From contig NZ_NFID01000007.1 of assembly GCF_002161595.1 (NCBI RefSeq), forward strand, positions 62,001 to 126,000: a stretch of DNA of 64,000 bases. Direction: 5' to 3'. This DNA comes from Gemmiger sp. An50. GTDB lineage: Bacteria; Bacillota; Clostridia; Oscillospirales; Ruminococcaceae. Under the pieces are notes generated by a model, which made no database searches, had not been told where the DNA came from, and saw only the letters and a program-made list of their open reading frames with translations. Below, in pieces: positions 41,770 through 50,665 of the stretch; the first letter of the stretch is position 1, and every line of letters begins with the position of its first letter. A program made the translations under genes and the position numbers.

Positions 41770-41984
41770 TGTATGCTCCTCTCAATCTTCAGCTCCGGGG
41801 TTATCATTCCATAGCCTTTCAGCAGGTTGATTACACCCTAGATACCAAAATCAGCCCCCAGTGCCACGGCGGAAGAACATAAAAGTATCCGGGACTGATG
41901 ATTGGTCAGTCCAAACAAGCAGCAGATGCTGCCTGCCATCCGAATGCTTAATATCGCCCGGCCCACTTCACTTTCTTATTTTTC

Positions 41985-42290
41985 CTAGTTTTTCTCCTGC
42001 CGGCTTCGCAGATTCTGGCAAATCCGATCTCGCACCTGGTCTGCTGTATAGGTCGTTTTTCCATTTAATCGGCCCAATTCAGCTTCCAGTACCAAAGCCC
42101 GGTGTTCCAGCGTTGCCTCCCTCCGATCTAATTCTTCCTCACGGCGGGTATATGCATTCAAACCCATCAAAACCGCGTCGCCTTCCCCATTTCGTGTAAT
42201 GCAGATTGGCTGACCAGTCATGCGAGAACGAGACGCAAGCTCGTTGTATTCTGTGCGTAGTGCAGATGCCGGACGGATATCAATTGACAT
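41985..42290 (-). CDS. Phd/YefM-type antitoxin, orphan
   Basis: A 101-residue protein. MSIDIRPASALRTEYNELAS and the stretch GQPICITRNGEGDAVLMG match the N-terminal Phd/YefM DNA-binding fold, in which dimers bind operators and the C-terminus neutralises a RelE or Doc toxin. I chose the ATG at 42290 with AAAGGGGG upstream. No toxin ORF follows in the 215 bases to rsgA or precedes it, so the partner has been lost or is elsewhere. The relaxase remnant nearby suggests that the region is the debris of an old mobile element. Confidence 0.8.
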   Translation of the reverse strand: MSIDIRPASALRTEYNELASRSRMTGQPICITRNGEGDAVLMGLNAYTRREEELDRREATLEHRALVLEAELGRLNGKTTYTADQVRDRICQNLRSRQEKN

Positions 42291-42454
42291 CGATACGGCC
42301 CCCTTTCTAAAAATAGCATACCCCATCTGCAAGCAAATAACAACAATCTTTATACCATGTTTGCTTCCATATTCTATCCACGAAAAAGACACCCTTTGTG
42401 CGACCTTTTTCTCCCTTTCCGCCGCTGTGCCCTTGGTACGACTTTTACTTTAAA

Positions 42455-42544
42455 ATGGCCTATACAAAAATCACACCCGTACGCAGCGATCTGAACCGCT
42501 GCCTATCCTATACCTCCACTCCAGAGAAAACCGAAGTCATCTAA
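42455..42544 (+). pseudogene. Truncated relaxase N-terminus remnant
   Basis: 29 codons (MAYTKITPVRSDLNRCLSYT, then STPEKTEVI) match the usual start of relaxases of conjugative transposons (MAYTKI.PI..L..A..Y..NPEKT). A stop follows at once, and the same frame continues for only 14 more sensible codons. No catalytic histidines remain. It is a fragment. Confidence 0.65.
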
Positions 42545-42671
42545 ATCAAAGACCTTGAACGTATTTTAAGCTGCACCCAAAACTTATAGCAGCATGTTTA
42601 GTGAAAAACGAAAAAGGGGTTCCCCCACACCTGCAACTCATTCCAGTATCCTTTTTGTATCCAAAACAATA

Positions 42672-42713
42672 AAGCAACAGCTCACACAGCATTAACCGTG
42701 TGAGCTGTTGCTT
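42672..42713 (-). terminator. Terminator of the ROK-controlled operon
   Basis: Perfect 16-bp stem (42672-42687 and 42698-42713) with 10-base loop; on the minus strand it is followed by T-rich sequence. It lies 85 bases past the last gene of the operon. Confidence 0.82.
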
Positions 42714-42797
42714 GATAAAATCATTCTAACAATCGTTCAATCGTTGAAAATAGTTCTTCGACTTATAACCGCAAACAAATATTCACCATCTGATCGA

Positions 42798-44177
42798 TTA
42801 TCCCTGCATCTGCTCCGGCATATAGGGCTCCAGGAACATTCCATCCGCCTTCAATGTTGCCCGAAGCACATCAGTATCCAGTGCATTGGCAGGCTGACCC
42901 AGGGCTGCACTCTGAGCAGCAGCAGCACCTGCAGCCTGAGCCGCTGCCATTACGATCGGCGTGACCCGGATAGCTGCGCAAGCCTCATGGGTAGCACTGA
43001 TGCATCGGCCAGCCACAATCAAATTTCGAACATTTTCAGTAATCAGACAGCGGTAAGGAATGCTGTACCAACTGCCAGGGCGCAGGAATCGATGTTTTAT
43101 TGCCGCGCCGTCCGGCGAGTGCACATCGATGGGATAACCACCCATTGCAATGGCATCCGGGAACATACGGTTCTGCAGCAGGTCATCGGCCGTGAGTTTA
43201 TATCTGCCGTCAATCTTGCGACTTTCCCGAATGCCGATGTGCGGCCCGGTGGAGATCAGACGGCAATTCTCGAAGCCAGGGATATACTTGCGCATGAACG
43301 CCACGATTTCCCAGGCCTGGCGACGGCCTTCGATCTCCGCATCGGTCAGGTCAAAGGCATCCACTGCCGATTTCTTAATGATACGGGACATATTCAAAAT
43401 CATCTCGCCGGGCGTGTTGGTCTCAAAACAGAGCACCATATCCCGGTCCACATGGAGCTCTCCTCGCTCCTTTGCCAACCGGATCACTGAATAAGCCCCC
43501 TGCATACCGGTGCGTGGAATCTGCTCCAGATGACCAAAGGGAATGGTGGAGAGCATGTCGTCCTGATGGCTCTTCACATATTCCATCATCTTCTGCCGAT
43601 CCACATGATCCACCTTGATATTCATGCTCATGGGCTGGGCCAGATGGTCGCTTTCCCGCCCGTAGCAGGAAGTAACCCCTGCATGGGTGGCAAGGTCCGC
43701 GTCGGCGCTGCAGTCCAGGAAGACCTTGGCGGTCACGTCGAAAAATCCGTTTTTCGAATACAGATGTACCCTGGTGATGGTTTCGTTCTCCACATCGCAT
43801 CCGGTGTATACGGTATGATACAGCAGCTGTACCCCCGCTTCGCAGGCCATCTGCTCCAACACCAGCTTCATACCCTCTGCATCAAAGGGAGTCACACTGC
43901 TGGCATAGCCCACAAAGTCCTCCATATGGCCGGGGGAAAGCTTTTTCTCCTTCAGACGCTCAATGATTTCATCCGCAATGCCCCGTACCACCTGGGTCTC
44001 GCCCGCATGGAAGGTCATCTGCGGGCCGGTTCCGGCCATGGTCAGCATACCACCCAGGTATCCGTTCTGTTCCACAAGCAATACGCTGGCGCCATGCCGT
44101 GCCGCTGCGATGGCCGCTACCGACCCGGCGGGGCCGCCGCCGATTACAACCACATCATAGTTCAATGTCCGCCCCAT
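42798..44177 (-). CDS. FAD-dependent oxidoreductase
   Basis: A 459-residue flavoprotein of the PF12831 type. The N-terminal dinucleotide-binding motif is VVVIGGGPAGSVAAIAAARH followed by the acidic VEQNGYLGG. A second conserved region is FLDCSADADLATHAG, and the C-terminus has NLIVAGRCISATHEA, also seen in the family. I chose ATG 44177 (MGRTLNY) because AAGGAGG lies 7 bases before it; a longer frame starts at 44231. It overlaps the upstream gene by 23 bases. As the last operon gene it probably oxidises or reduces an intermediate of the substrate handled by the HyuA-like protein. Exact substrate unknown. Confidence 0.88.
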   Translation of the reverse strand: MGRTLNYDVVVIGGGPAGSVAAIAAARHGASVLLVEQNGYLGGMLTMAGTGPQMTFHAGETQVVRGIADEIIERLKEKKLSPGHMEDFVGYASSVTPFDAEGMKLVLEQMACEAGVQLLYHTVYTGCDVENETITRVHLYSKNGFFDVTAKVFLDCSADADLATHAGVTSCYGRESDHLAQPMSMNIKVDHVDRQKMMEYVKSHQDDMLSTIPFGHLEQIPRTGMQGAYSVIRLAKERGELHVDRDMVLCFETNTPGEMILNMSRIIKKSAVDAFDLTDAEIEGRRQAWEIVAFMRKYIPGFENCRLISTGPHIGIRESRKIDGRYKLTADDLLQNRMFPDAIAMGGYPIDVHSPDGAAIKHRFLRPGSWYSIPYRCLITENVRNLIVAGRCISATHEACAAIRVTPIVMAAAQAAGAAAAQSAALGQPANALDTDVLRATLKADGMFLEPYMPEQMQG

Positions 44178-44727
44178 GGTCTGCCTCCTTGCAAAGTTCA
44201 TGATAAGTCCGCGCAAATGCGTGGGCGCCAATCTCCGACAACGCCCGAATCCCGGTATTTCCCAGCCGCAGCGGGCCCACGCACAGCATGGGCACCCGAT
44301 ATTCGCGGCTGGTCAGGCCCAGACAGGTCCATTCAAGAAAATGAAAATACTCATGGCTCAGGATCAGGTTTTCCGCCTGCTTCAGTTCCATCCCATTCTG
44401 CTGTGCCCACAGACCAATGGATTTCAAATACAGGTTCACAACACCCTGGCCTGCAATGTAGTCGCTGAAGTAACGCTGGTTCCCACTGACAAAATCCACG
44501 TCCTTTTCCACCAGCTTCAAACCACTGGCCCGGGCGATGGCGAAAAAGTCGTAGCTGCCTGCCTGTTCCCGATAAAGCGCACGGGCGGCGTTCACCCCCT
44601 TGTTCCAGGCCGATTCCACAATACCTGCCCGGTCCTGCGGGGGGATTCTGCCGTAGCACGGGTCACGCTCCAGTTCCCGGTCTGCCAAAGTACGGTCCGG
44701 AAAAGGAAGTTGAATCTCCTGCTGCAT
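44155..44727 (-). CDS. HExxH-motif protein of unknown family
   Basis: A 190-residue soluble protein. It carries ILSHEYFHFLEW (an HExxH zinc site) and, about 45 residues later, ALSEIGAHAFAR with a possible third ligand Glu. That spacing recalls the zincin fold of ImmA/IrrE-like proteins, though no HTH or other domain is seen. It lies between the HyuA gene (10-base gap) and the oxidoreductase (overlap), so it is part of the same catabolic operon. It might be a peptidase, an amidohydrolase-like enzyme or a structural relative. I do not recognise the family. Confidence 0.65.
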   Translation of the reverse strand: MQQEIQLPFPDRTLADRELERDPCYGRIPPQDRAGIVESAWNKGVNAARALYREQAGSYDFFAIARASGLKLVEKDVDFVSGNQRYFSDYIAGQGVVNLYLKSIGLWAQQNGMELKQAENLILSHEYFHFLEWTCLGLTSREYRVPMLCVGPLRLGNTGIRALSEIGAHAFARTYHELCKEADHGADIEL

Positions 44728-44737
44728 ACGTTTCTCC

Positions 44738-46888
44738 TCAGCTTTCGCTTCTCTTGGTTGCCGCCAGAATCAGCGGCTCCTCCTTGCTGCATCCGGCAAG
44801 CTCCACATTGCCCAGGCTGGAGATCTGCTCCGGGCTCTGCATACCGGACAGGTCAATCACCCGCTTGCCCAGTACCACATATACATTGGGCAGATTTACG
44901 CCGCCGTCGTTGTAAACGGTCAGTTCCTCCAGAATCCAATCCAGGTCGGTCTGCCAGCCGCCCACGGTGGTCTGGCGTACCAGGGCATTGTTCTTCTGCA
45001 GGCGGATTACGCCTTCCTCGTCCACCAGACGCAGCTGGCGCACACTCTTCTTCAGAATGCCGAAAAGCTTCTTCTCCACCTTTTCGTGCAGCACCGCATA
45101 CATGGAACCGTTGCGGGCTGCGATTGTCAGCTCATTGCTGGGCGCATCCAGGTTTTCGGCCACGACCTTCAGGATCTCTTCCTCGGTCAGCCGGCGGCTC
45201 ATCCGGTCCTTGCTGCGCAGCTCGGTGGCACCCACGGCGATGGCCCGCACAATGCTGCGCTGGGTATCCACCTCCACGCTCACCTCAACGGTGCCCGGTG
45301 CGGCACCGTTCTGAATGGCCTTGAGCTCAGCTTCACGACGAACACTGATGATATCTTCCTCGGTGGGATTGGTTACGCTTCGTTCCACCATATCCCGCAC
45401 CATTGCCAGTGCCACGCCAATGGTGGAAATGACCGGGGCGTTCTTTGCAATGCGGTACTTATGCTGCATGGTCTCGGCCAGATGAGGTACAACTGTGGCT
45501 GCACCGCCGCCACCGCCTACAAACACCGTGGTACGGGGGTCCATTTTGTAATCCTTCATCAGCTGGGCTGCCACCTTGCTGTTCTTTGCTGCAGCGAAGG
45601 CAAGAACCTGCTTTGCCGCTTCCTCCACGGTACATCCCATGGAATCTGCCAACGGTTGCCAGGCTTTTCGCGCTGCTTCCACATTGCCATAGGCATAGTC
45701 CTCCGGGCGTACATAGCCGGCGATGTTTGCAGCACCTGCCATGGTCAGCGCCACCCGCAGGCCGTTCGCACATTCGATGCAGGCGTAGTCCGGGTCGGTC
45801 TCAGTGGGACGTACAGTGACCAGCTTGGGTTCCATGATCTGGTCCGCCTCGGTATAAACCTCATAGTCCAGCCCTGCAATGTGGGCACTGCGGGGACCGG
45901 TATCGCATGCCTTTCCGTCTTTGATCTGAACCATCGAACCGCCGCCGATGCCCACCGTGCGCACATCCAGGCTGTTCAGGTAGGTCTTGTGTCCGCCTAC
46001 CTCGGCGTACTGGATCATAACCTTGCCGTCCTTCACGCAGGAGATATCCGTAGAGGTACCGCCCACCTCGAAGAAGATGCCGTCAGTGAGCTTTTCATAC
46101 ATCAGCGCGCCCGCAACGCCAGCTGCCGGGCCGCTCAGTATAGTCAGAATCGGGCGGCTGCGCACTTCATCCACCGTCATAACGCCGCCGTCACAACGCA
46201 TGACCATCAGCGGACTTTGAATGCCCGCACCCTTGATGCTCTGATCGGTCATGGTGGCCGCCTCCAGCATCTTGGGCATAATGCTGGCATTCACCACGGC
46301 AGTACGGGTGCGGATCTTCAGGCCGTACAGCTTGGAAATGTCATTGGTGGCTGTTGCGGGCAGATCCCGCTCGCCGCACATTTCCACCACCTTGTTCTCG
46401 TTGGAGGGGTCATCCACGCTGAATGCTTCTGCCGCCACGATACTGGTGCACTGCTGTTTCTGCAGTGCATCCAGTGCACCGGCAATATCCCCTGTCAGAT
46501 CAGAAGCCGATGTGTCCACATATTCGTTGCAGGATACCAGAAATTTGCCCGCTGCAAGCTCGATATTGCCCATGGTGGTATCGGACTTGCTTTTGGCTCC
46601 CTGCAAGCCGCTGCCCAGGGTGATCACGCCCACCTTGGCCACATCGCCCTCCAGCAGTGCATTGGTGGCCTGCGTGGTTCCGTGTGCAATGAAGGTAACG
46701 TCTTCCGGGCGAATGCTGCACTGCTCCATAACCTTGTGCAGCACCTGAACGATGCCGGCGGCAACGCCCTCCTTTGCGCTGTGCGTGGTGGGAACCTTGA
46801 CCTGGCCGATCAGTTCGTATGTATCGTTGTTGATGGCGACTGCGTCGGTAAAGGTACCGCCCACGTCGATGCCGATACGCACTTTCAT
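44738..46888 (-). CDS. Hydantoinase/oxoprolinase family protein (HyuA type)
   Basis: A 716-residue protein of the HyuA family, ATP-dependent ASKHA-fold enzymes that open hydantoin or oxoproline rings or carboxylate ketones. It starts MKVRIGIDVGGTFTDAVAI, the phosphate-1 motif. TFIAHGTTQATNALLEG, GGTSTDISCVKDGK and VGIGGGS are further signatures. HyuA normally works with a HyuB partner, but no HyuB-like gene is in this operon. Neighbours are a permease and a TIM-barrel protein upstream and an HExxH protein and a flavoprotein downstream. The start has ATAGGAGGG before it. Confidence 0.9.
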   Translation of the reverse strand: MKVRIGIDVGGTFTDAVAINNDTYELIGQVKVPTTHSAKEGVAAGIVQVLHKVMEQCSIRPEDVTFIAHGTTQATNALLEGDVAKVGVITLGSGLQGAKSKSDTTMGNIELAAGKFLVSCNEYVDTSASDLTGDIAGALDALQKQQCTSIVAAEAFSVDDPSNENKVVEMCGERDLPATATNDISKLYGLKIRTRTAVVNASIMPKMLEAATMTDQSIKGAGIQSPLMVMRCDGGVMTVDEVRSRPILTILSGPAAGVAGALMYEKLTDGIFFEVGGTSTDISCVKDGKVMIQYAEVGGHKTYLNSLDVRTVGIGGGSMVQIKDGKACDTGPRSAHIAGLDYEVYTEADQIMEPKLVTVRPTETDPDYACIECANGLRVALTMAGAANIAGYVRPEDYAYGNVEAARKAWQPLADSMGCTVEEAAKQVLAFAAAKNSKVAAQLMKDYKMDPRTTVFVGGGGGAATVVPHLAETMQHKYRIAKNAPVISTIGVALAMVRDMVERSVTNPTEEDIISVRREAELKAIQNGAAPGTVEVSVEVDTQRSIVRAIAVGATELRSKDRMSRRLTEEEILKVVAENLDAPSNELTIAARNGSMYAVLHEKVEKKLFGILKKSVRQLRLVDEEGVIRLQKNNALVRQTTVGGWQTDLDWILEELTVYNDGGVNLPNVYVVLGKRVIDLSGMQSPEQISSLGNVELAGCSKEEPLILAATKRSES

Positions 46889-47002
46889 AGTTTGACCCTC
46901 CTATAATAAAAATCTTTGTTGTATAACGTCTTTCATGTGCCATTTCAGCACGGCTCTGGAAGTTTCAATCCGCGGCGCTTGCCGTGGGTTCAAACCTCCA
47001 GA

Positions 47003-47032
47003 GGAGCGGAGGCCGCGCGTGACCTCCGCTCC
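47003..47032. promoter_or_regulatory. GC-rich hairpin between permease and HyuA genes
   Basis: Perfect 10-bp stem GGAGCGGAGG/CCTCCGCTCC around a 10-base GC-rich loop in a 172-base gap within the operon. There is no T-run, so it is more likely an mRNA stabiliser or processing point than a terminator. Confidence 0.45.
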
Positions 47033-47060
47033 GCCAAAAAGGGGAGGAAAATTCTTCCGA

Positions 47061-48362
47061 TCAGAAGTACAGCACGGCGCTGATCACAACGCCGATGACC
47101 GCAATGATCCACAGGTAGGGCAGCAGCCGCTTGGTGACTGCGTTCACATCCACCTCGCAGAAGTTGGCGGTCCATACGTTCTGGGTGTTGGTGGGGTCGC
47201 CGCAGCCCTGAATACGCTCGGCAGCCAGGAACGCACCCATAACCGCCATGGCAGGCAGAGTACCCAAACCGATGATCAGAGCAGCGATACCGCTGCCCAG
47301 GCCAAACAGGTTCATGGGTCCACGATACAGGGACAGCGGAGCCAGAATGCTGAAGAACAGGATGTAAGGCAGCTTGCTGGTGGGAATCACCGCTACCAGG
47401 AACGGATTCAGCACTTCCTTGACCATGGTGTGGGTCACGGCCAGATACAGAATGCCGATGCCGATCATCAGGATGATGGCGGGGCCGCTGTCGGTAATGC
47501 CGTCATAGCAGGTCTTGACCAGCAGGTTCATGGCCTTGGAGAAGCTCTTGGAGGTGAATACCAGAATCCAGATGATGCCGACCATGAAGGCAGGGCATAC
47601 CGGGAACTTGAATACCGCCACCAGAACGATGGGGATCAGCGGAGTGAGCATGGCCAGCGCGCCGGTCACACCGGTGAGCTGCTTGGTGGGCTGGGTATCC
47701 TGAACAGGAGCGGAGAAGGCAAACTTCACGCCGTTGCGCTTAAACTCCACAAACACCAGCACCAGAGTGGCAATAAAGGTGGCAACGAGCATGTAGATCT
47801 CGAAGCCTTTGATCTGCTCAAGCTCCAGCCCGAAGATGGTGGAGAAGCTCTTCCAGTTTGCAATGTTGAAGGTCAGACCGGTGGTGAACGCCATCAGGAA
47901 AATACAGGCGGCGCTGAGGGCCGGAACACCAACGGAGATCAGAATGGGCAGTACGATGGAGCCCACCATGATGATGGAGCCCAGGCCGTTCAGGGTAGTG
48001 AACAGCACGGCACAGGCGATCACCATGATCAGGGTGACGATCAGGGGGCGGTCGCCGCCCAGCTCGGCACTCTTTTTGATAATGTTTTCCGTTACGCCGG
48101 TCTTGTTCATCAGCTGGCCCAGCCAGGCGCCGAAGATCACGGCCATGATGGCGCTGCCCATGCGAACCGTACCATTTTCCAGCACGGTCTGCAGCCAGCC
48201 GATCTCATTGCCTTCTGCGTCGGTGCCGATGGCAGGAACGCCGGCGATTACGCAAATCACCACCGCCATCAGCGGCAGAGCAAGCAAAGTGGGGATTTTT
48301 TTCGTCATCATCAACGCCGCAATGATGAGAAATGCAAGAATAATCAAAGAACCTTGTAGCAT
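47061..48362 (-). CDS. Transporter of the GntP/citrate (ion transporter) superfamily
   Basis: A 433-residue permease with 11-12 hydrophobic segments. Signature-like stretches are GAWLGQLMNKTGVTENIIKK and TTLNGLGSIIMVGSIVLPIL, which resemble gluconate and citrate type carboxylate transporters. A duplicate-like second half has VKTCYDGITDSGPAIILMIG and GDPTNTQNVW. It sits between the TIM-barrel gene (about 90 bases upstream) and the HyuA gene. It should import the acidic or cyclic substrate of the pathway. The start has AAGGAGTG upstream. Confidence 0.82.
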   Translation of the reverse strand: MLQGSLIILAFLIIAALMMTKKIPTLLALPLMAVVICVIAGVPAIGTDAEGNEIGWLQTVLENGTVRMGSAIMAVIFGAWLGQLMNKTGVTENIIKKSAELGGDRPLIVTLIMVIACAVLFTTLNGLGSIIMVGSIVLPILISVGVPALSAACIFLMAFTTGLTFNIANWKSFSTIFGLELEQIKGFEIYMLVATFIATLVLVFVEFKRNGVKFAFSAPVQDTQPTKQLTGVTGALAMLTPLIPIVLVAVFKFPVCPAFMVGIIWILVFTSKSFSKAMNLLVKTCYDGITDSGPAIILMIGIGILYLAVTHTMVKEVLNPFLVAVIPTSKLPYILFFSILAPLSLYRGPMNLFGLGSGIAALIIGLGTLPAMAVMGAFLAAERIQGCGDPTNTQNVWTANFCEVDVNAVTKRLLPYLWIIAVIGVVISAVLYF

Positions 48363-48454
48363 CTGATTACACTCCTTACTTTCGAATGTGCTGTGCAGCG
48401 CGTTGCTGCAGCGGCTCTATCACATCGGGAAACGCGCCTCCCGCATGTTCTGAA

Positions 48455-49150
48455 TCAAAGCGCTTCCACGGCTTCGCGGAAGGCGGCAGTGGCCTGCTTG
48501 AGCTGCTCCGGCCCAGGCTCCTTACCCATAACAATGGCGCCGATCATCACCGCCTTGCAGCCAGCCTGGTACAAATGCTTCACTTCGCAGGGTTTGATCT
48601 TGCGCTGGGTGGGAATCAGGCAGGGCTTGCCGCTCTTCTCCACCAGATCCGAATACCGCAGGATGTCCGCGTAGTTCAGGTCGGTACCGTAATTTTCACC
48701 CGGCTGTACCGAGCATTCCAGCACGTCGATGGGGCTTCTGCGCACCGCATCCAGTGTGGCGGGGGTATAAGTATAATCGATGGCAACCATCTTGCTGAGC
48801 ACCTGGCTCTCCATCATGTGGCAGGGCAGATGCTGAGAGTAAGAGCTGAAAAAGCCCAGGCCCATCTGCTCCAGCTCCAGCCGCTCCTCCGGCGTGATGA
48901 AAGCGTCCGCGCCGCCGGGTACAAGACCCACCGGCACATCTCCGCACAGATCGATCAGCTTGCGCAGGAACTCCTTGTTTTCCGCATAGCTGCCAAAGGT
49001 ATGGCCGCTGGCCCGGTGCCACACGTTGCAGTGGACCTTTACCGCCTGCGCGCCGCCTTCCAGCGCCGCCTTCGCCAGTTCCAGATCATTGGAGGGCAGA
49101 CTCACCACCAGGGAGAACTTGTTCTGCCGAATCATCTCTTTGAATTGCAT
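48455..49150 (-). CDS. TIM-barrel protein of unknown specificity
   Basis: A 231-residue protein whose regular strand-helix pattern fits a (beta/alpha)8 barrel: FSLVVSLPSNDLELAKAALE, AQAVKVHCNVWHRASG, VPVGLVPGG, then KAVMIGAIVMGKEPGPEQ at the phosphate-binding end. Family members of similar look are epimerases, aldolases and phosphate-binding synthases. It is the first structural gene after the ROK regulator (48-base gap) and has AGAAGGC before the ATG. Probably a catabolic lyase or epimerase; substrate unknown. Confidence 0.7.
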   Translation of the reverse strand: MQFKEMIRQNKFSLVVSLPSNDLELAKAALEGGAQAVKVHCNVWHRASGHTFGSYAENKEFLRKLIDLCGDVPVGLVPGGADAFITPEERLELEQMGLGFFSSYSQHLPCHMMESQVLSKMVAIDYTYTPATLDAVRRSPIDVLECSVQPGENYGTDLNYADILRYSDLVEKSGKPCLIPTQRKIKPCEVKHLYQAGCKAVMIGAIVMGKEPGPEQLKQATAAFREAVEAL

Positions 49151-49198
49151 AACAATGCCTTCTTTCCATAGATTTGATTATATGAAAAGCACTTTGCG

Positions 49199-50245
49199 TC
49201 AACGGGCACACAAGGCTTTTTGCCGCACCGTATCTGCAAATAGCTTTATCGTATCTCCGTCATTTTTTCTCAACAGCTCAAATCTGGGCGCGCCGTCTTC
49301 CTGCAGCGCGGTCTTCACGTACCCCTCCACCGTGCTCAAAAAGCCCTGGGTATGCGCCGCGGTCCCGGACAAAAAGACCACATCCAGATTGAACAGAGTG
49401 CACAGAATCGCCGTCATTGCCCCGATCTGGCGGGCCAGCAGCCCCGGTTGCTCCCGGTTCAGACTGGTTGCCTCTTCCCCGCTCTCGCCGGACTTCAGTT
49501 CAAGCTGAGTCTCCGGTGTCATCAGAGGGGTCATATCTGCGATCACGCCGTTTTTCAGCGGAATCGGGCGGCCGTCGATGTTCACACTGGCCACCACTGC
49601 AGCACCAACGGCAATGTGGGCACTGTTCACTTTTTCTTCCTTCATTCCCCGCATGGCCTGGGCTGCTGTATAATTCTGGCTGTATTCCTCCAGCACCGGA
49701 ACCCGGAACTGGGTACGCAGCGCTTCCACCAGTGAAATACTTGCGGAGGAAAAGCCGGTGGAATACACCACGTTGAAATCACTGGGGCGCATATCCTTCT
49801 GGAACAGCAGCCCTATTCCCATCAGTGCCCCCTGCCGGATTGCCTCATGCCCCAGCAGATTGAACAATACCCGGGTTATCTCGGTGAGCAGTTCGTTGCT
49901 GGACAGATACTGTTCTGCCAGAACAACGCTCTGTTTCACCTGAAGTGCCAGGTCAAACAGGATCAGCCGACTGCTTTTTCGGCCGATTTCCGCCACGGCC
50001 ACCACTCCCCGGTCCCGGTTGACCGTAAGCGCGGTGCGGCTGCGTCCGCCGGTTGCGACCCGCACGCCGCTTTCCACCAGAAGGCCCTCCTCCAAAAGCT
50101 CACTCACCAGACCGGAAACCGTACTGGGAGAAAGCTCGGTCAGATTTGCGATTTCGATGCGGGAGAGCGACTCATGCTCCAGCACCGTTTGCAGCAAAAC
50201 CCGTCGGTTCTGCTTTTTCATGTCCTGCAGTCCACTCTTTTTCAT
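49199..50245 (-). CDS. ROK-family transcriptional regulator
   Basis: A regulator of about 348 residues. The N-terminal winged HTH reads SRIEIANLTELSPSTVSGLV and SELLEEGLLVESG, and the following ATGGRSRTALTVNRDRGVVA leads into a ROK/ASKHA-fold ligand domain. The usual zinc-binding CGRRGC-type motif of ROK kinases is not visible, in line with a regulator. I chose the ATG at 50245 over the GTG at 50260, since the GTG abuts the Shine-Dalgarno. Two 19-bp palindromes upstream are likely operators for self-regulation and for the five genes downstream. The ligand is probably a pathway sugar or organic acid derivative. Confidence 0.85.
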   Translation of the reverse strand: MKKSGLQDMKKQNRRVLLQTVLEHESLSRIEIANLTELSPSTVSGLVSELLEEGLLVESGVRVATGGRSRTALTVNRDRGVVAVAEIGRKSSRLILFDLALQVKQSVVLAEQYLSSNELLTEITRVLFNLLGHEAIRQGALMGIGLLFQKDMRPSDFNVVYSTGFSSASISLVEALRTQFRVPVLEEYSQNYTAAQAMRGMKEEKVNSAHIAVGAAVVASVNIDGRPIPLKNGVIADMTPLMTPETQLELKSGESGEEATSLNREQPGLLARQIGAMTAILCTLFNLDVVFLSGTAAHTQGFLSTVEGYVKTALQEDGAPRFELLRKNDGDTIKLFADTVRQKALCAR

Positions 50246-50283
50246 AGGATGTGAATTCACTCCTTATTTTCTTGCGCGCGCCT

Positions 50284-50302
50284 TATTTCGGATTCCGAAA
50301 TA
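50284..50302. promoter_or_regulatory. ROK operator 1
   Basis: Perfect 19-bp palindrome TATTTCGGATTCCGAAATA (9-1-9), about 40 bases before the ROK start. Confidence 0.75.
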
Positions 50303-50335
50303 TCTTTCTGCTTGCAGTATAACACCGTCTGAAGC

Positions 50336-50354
50336 TTATTTCAATCTCCGAAAT
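50336..50354. promoter_or_regulatory. ROK operator 2
   Basis: TATTTCAATCTCCGAAATA, the same 19-bp dyad with changes only in the centre. Centre-to-centre distance from operator 1 is 52 bases, close to five helix turns, which favours cooperative binding or looping. Confidence 0.72.
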
Positions 50355-50356
50355 AA

Positions 50357-50665
50357 GTTTTTTTTGAGATGTAGGCGGATTTTCTCTGTTTCGCTGTTTT
50401 CTCACACCAGGAATTGTGTATTCTAAACAATATTTTCTTTTTTTGTTTTTTTAAGAGCGATTTTCGTCCCTTCCTCGGCCGAATGTTTTCTTTCGTCGAA
50501 CAATCCGGCTGCTGTTGTTCAATTCCTGCTCTACTGTGGCAGCCGCTCTTTCAAAGGCGTGAAATGCTCTCTATCGATCTTTCCTGAGAGTTTAACCAAG
50601 GATATCTTCTTCTCTTTGGTCAGTATGGCCCTTGAAAGCGGCAAGAGCACAGGCGTAGACTATAG
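50357..50665. other. Intergenic region without a gene
   Basis: T-rich sequence upstream of the ROK regulator and of the zinc-ribbon gene. I see no ORF with a ribosome binding site, no tRNA and no strong hairpin. Confidence 0.5.
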
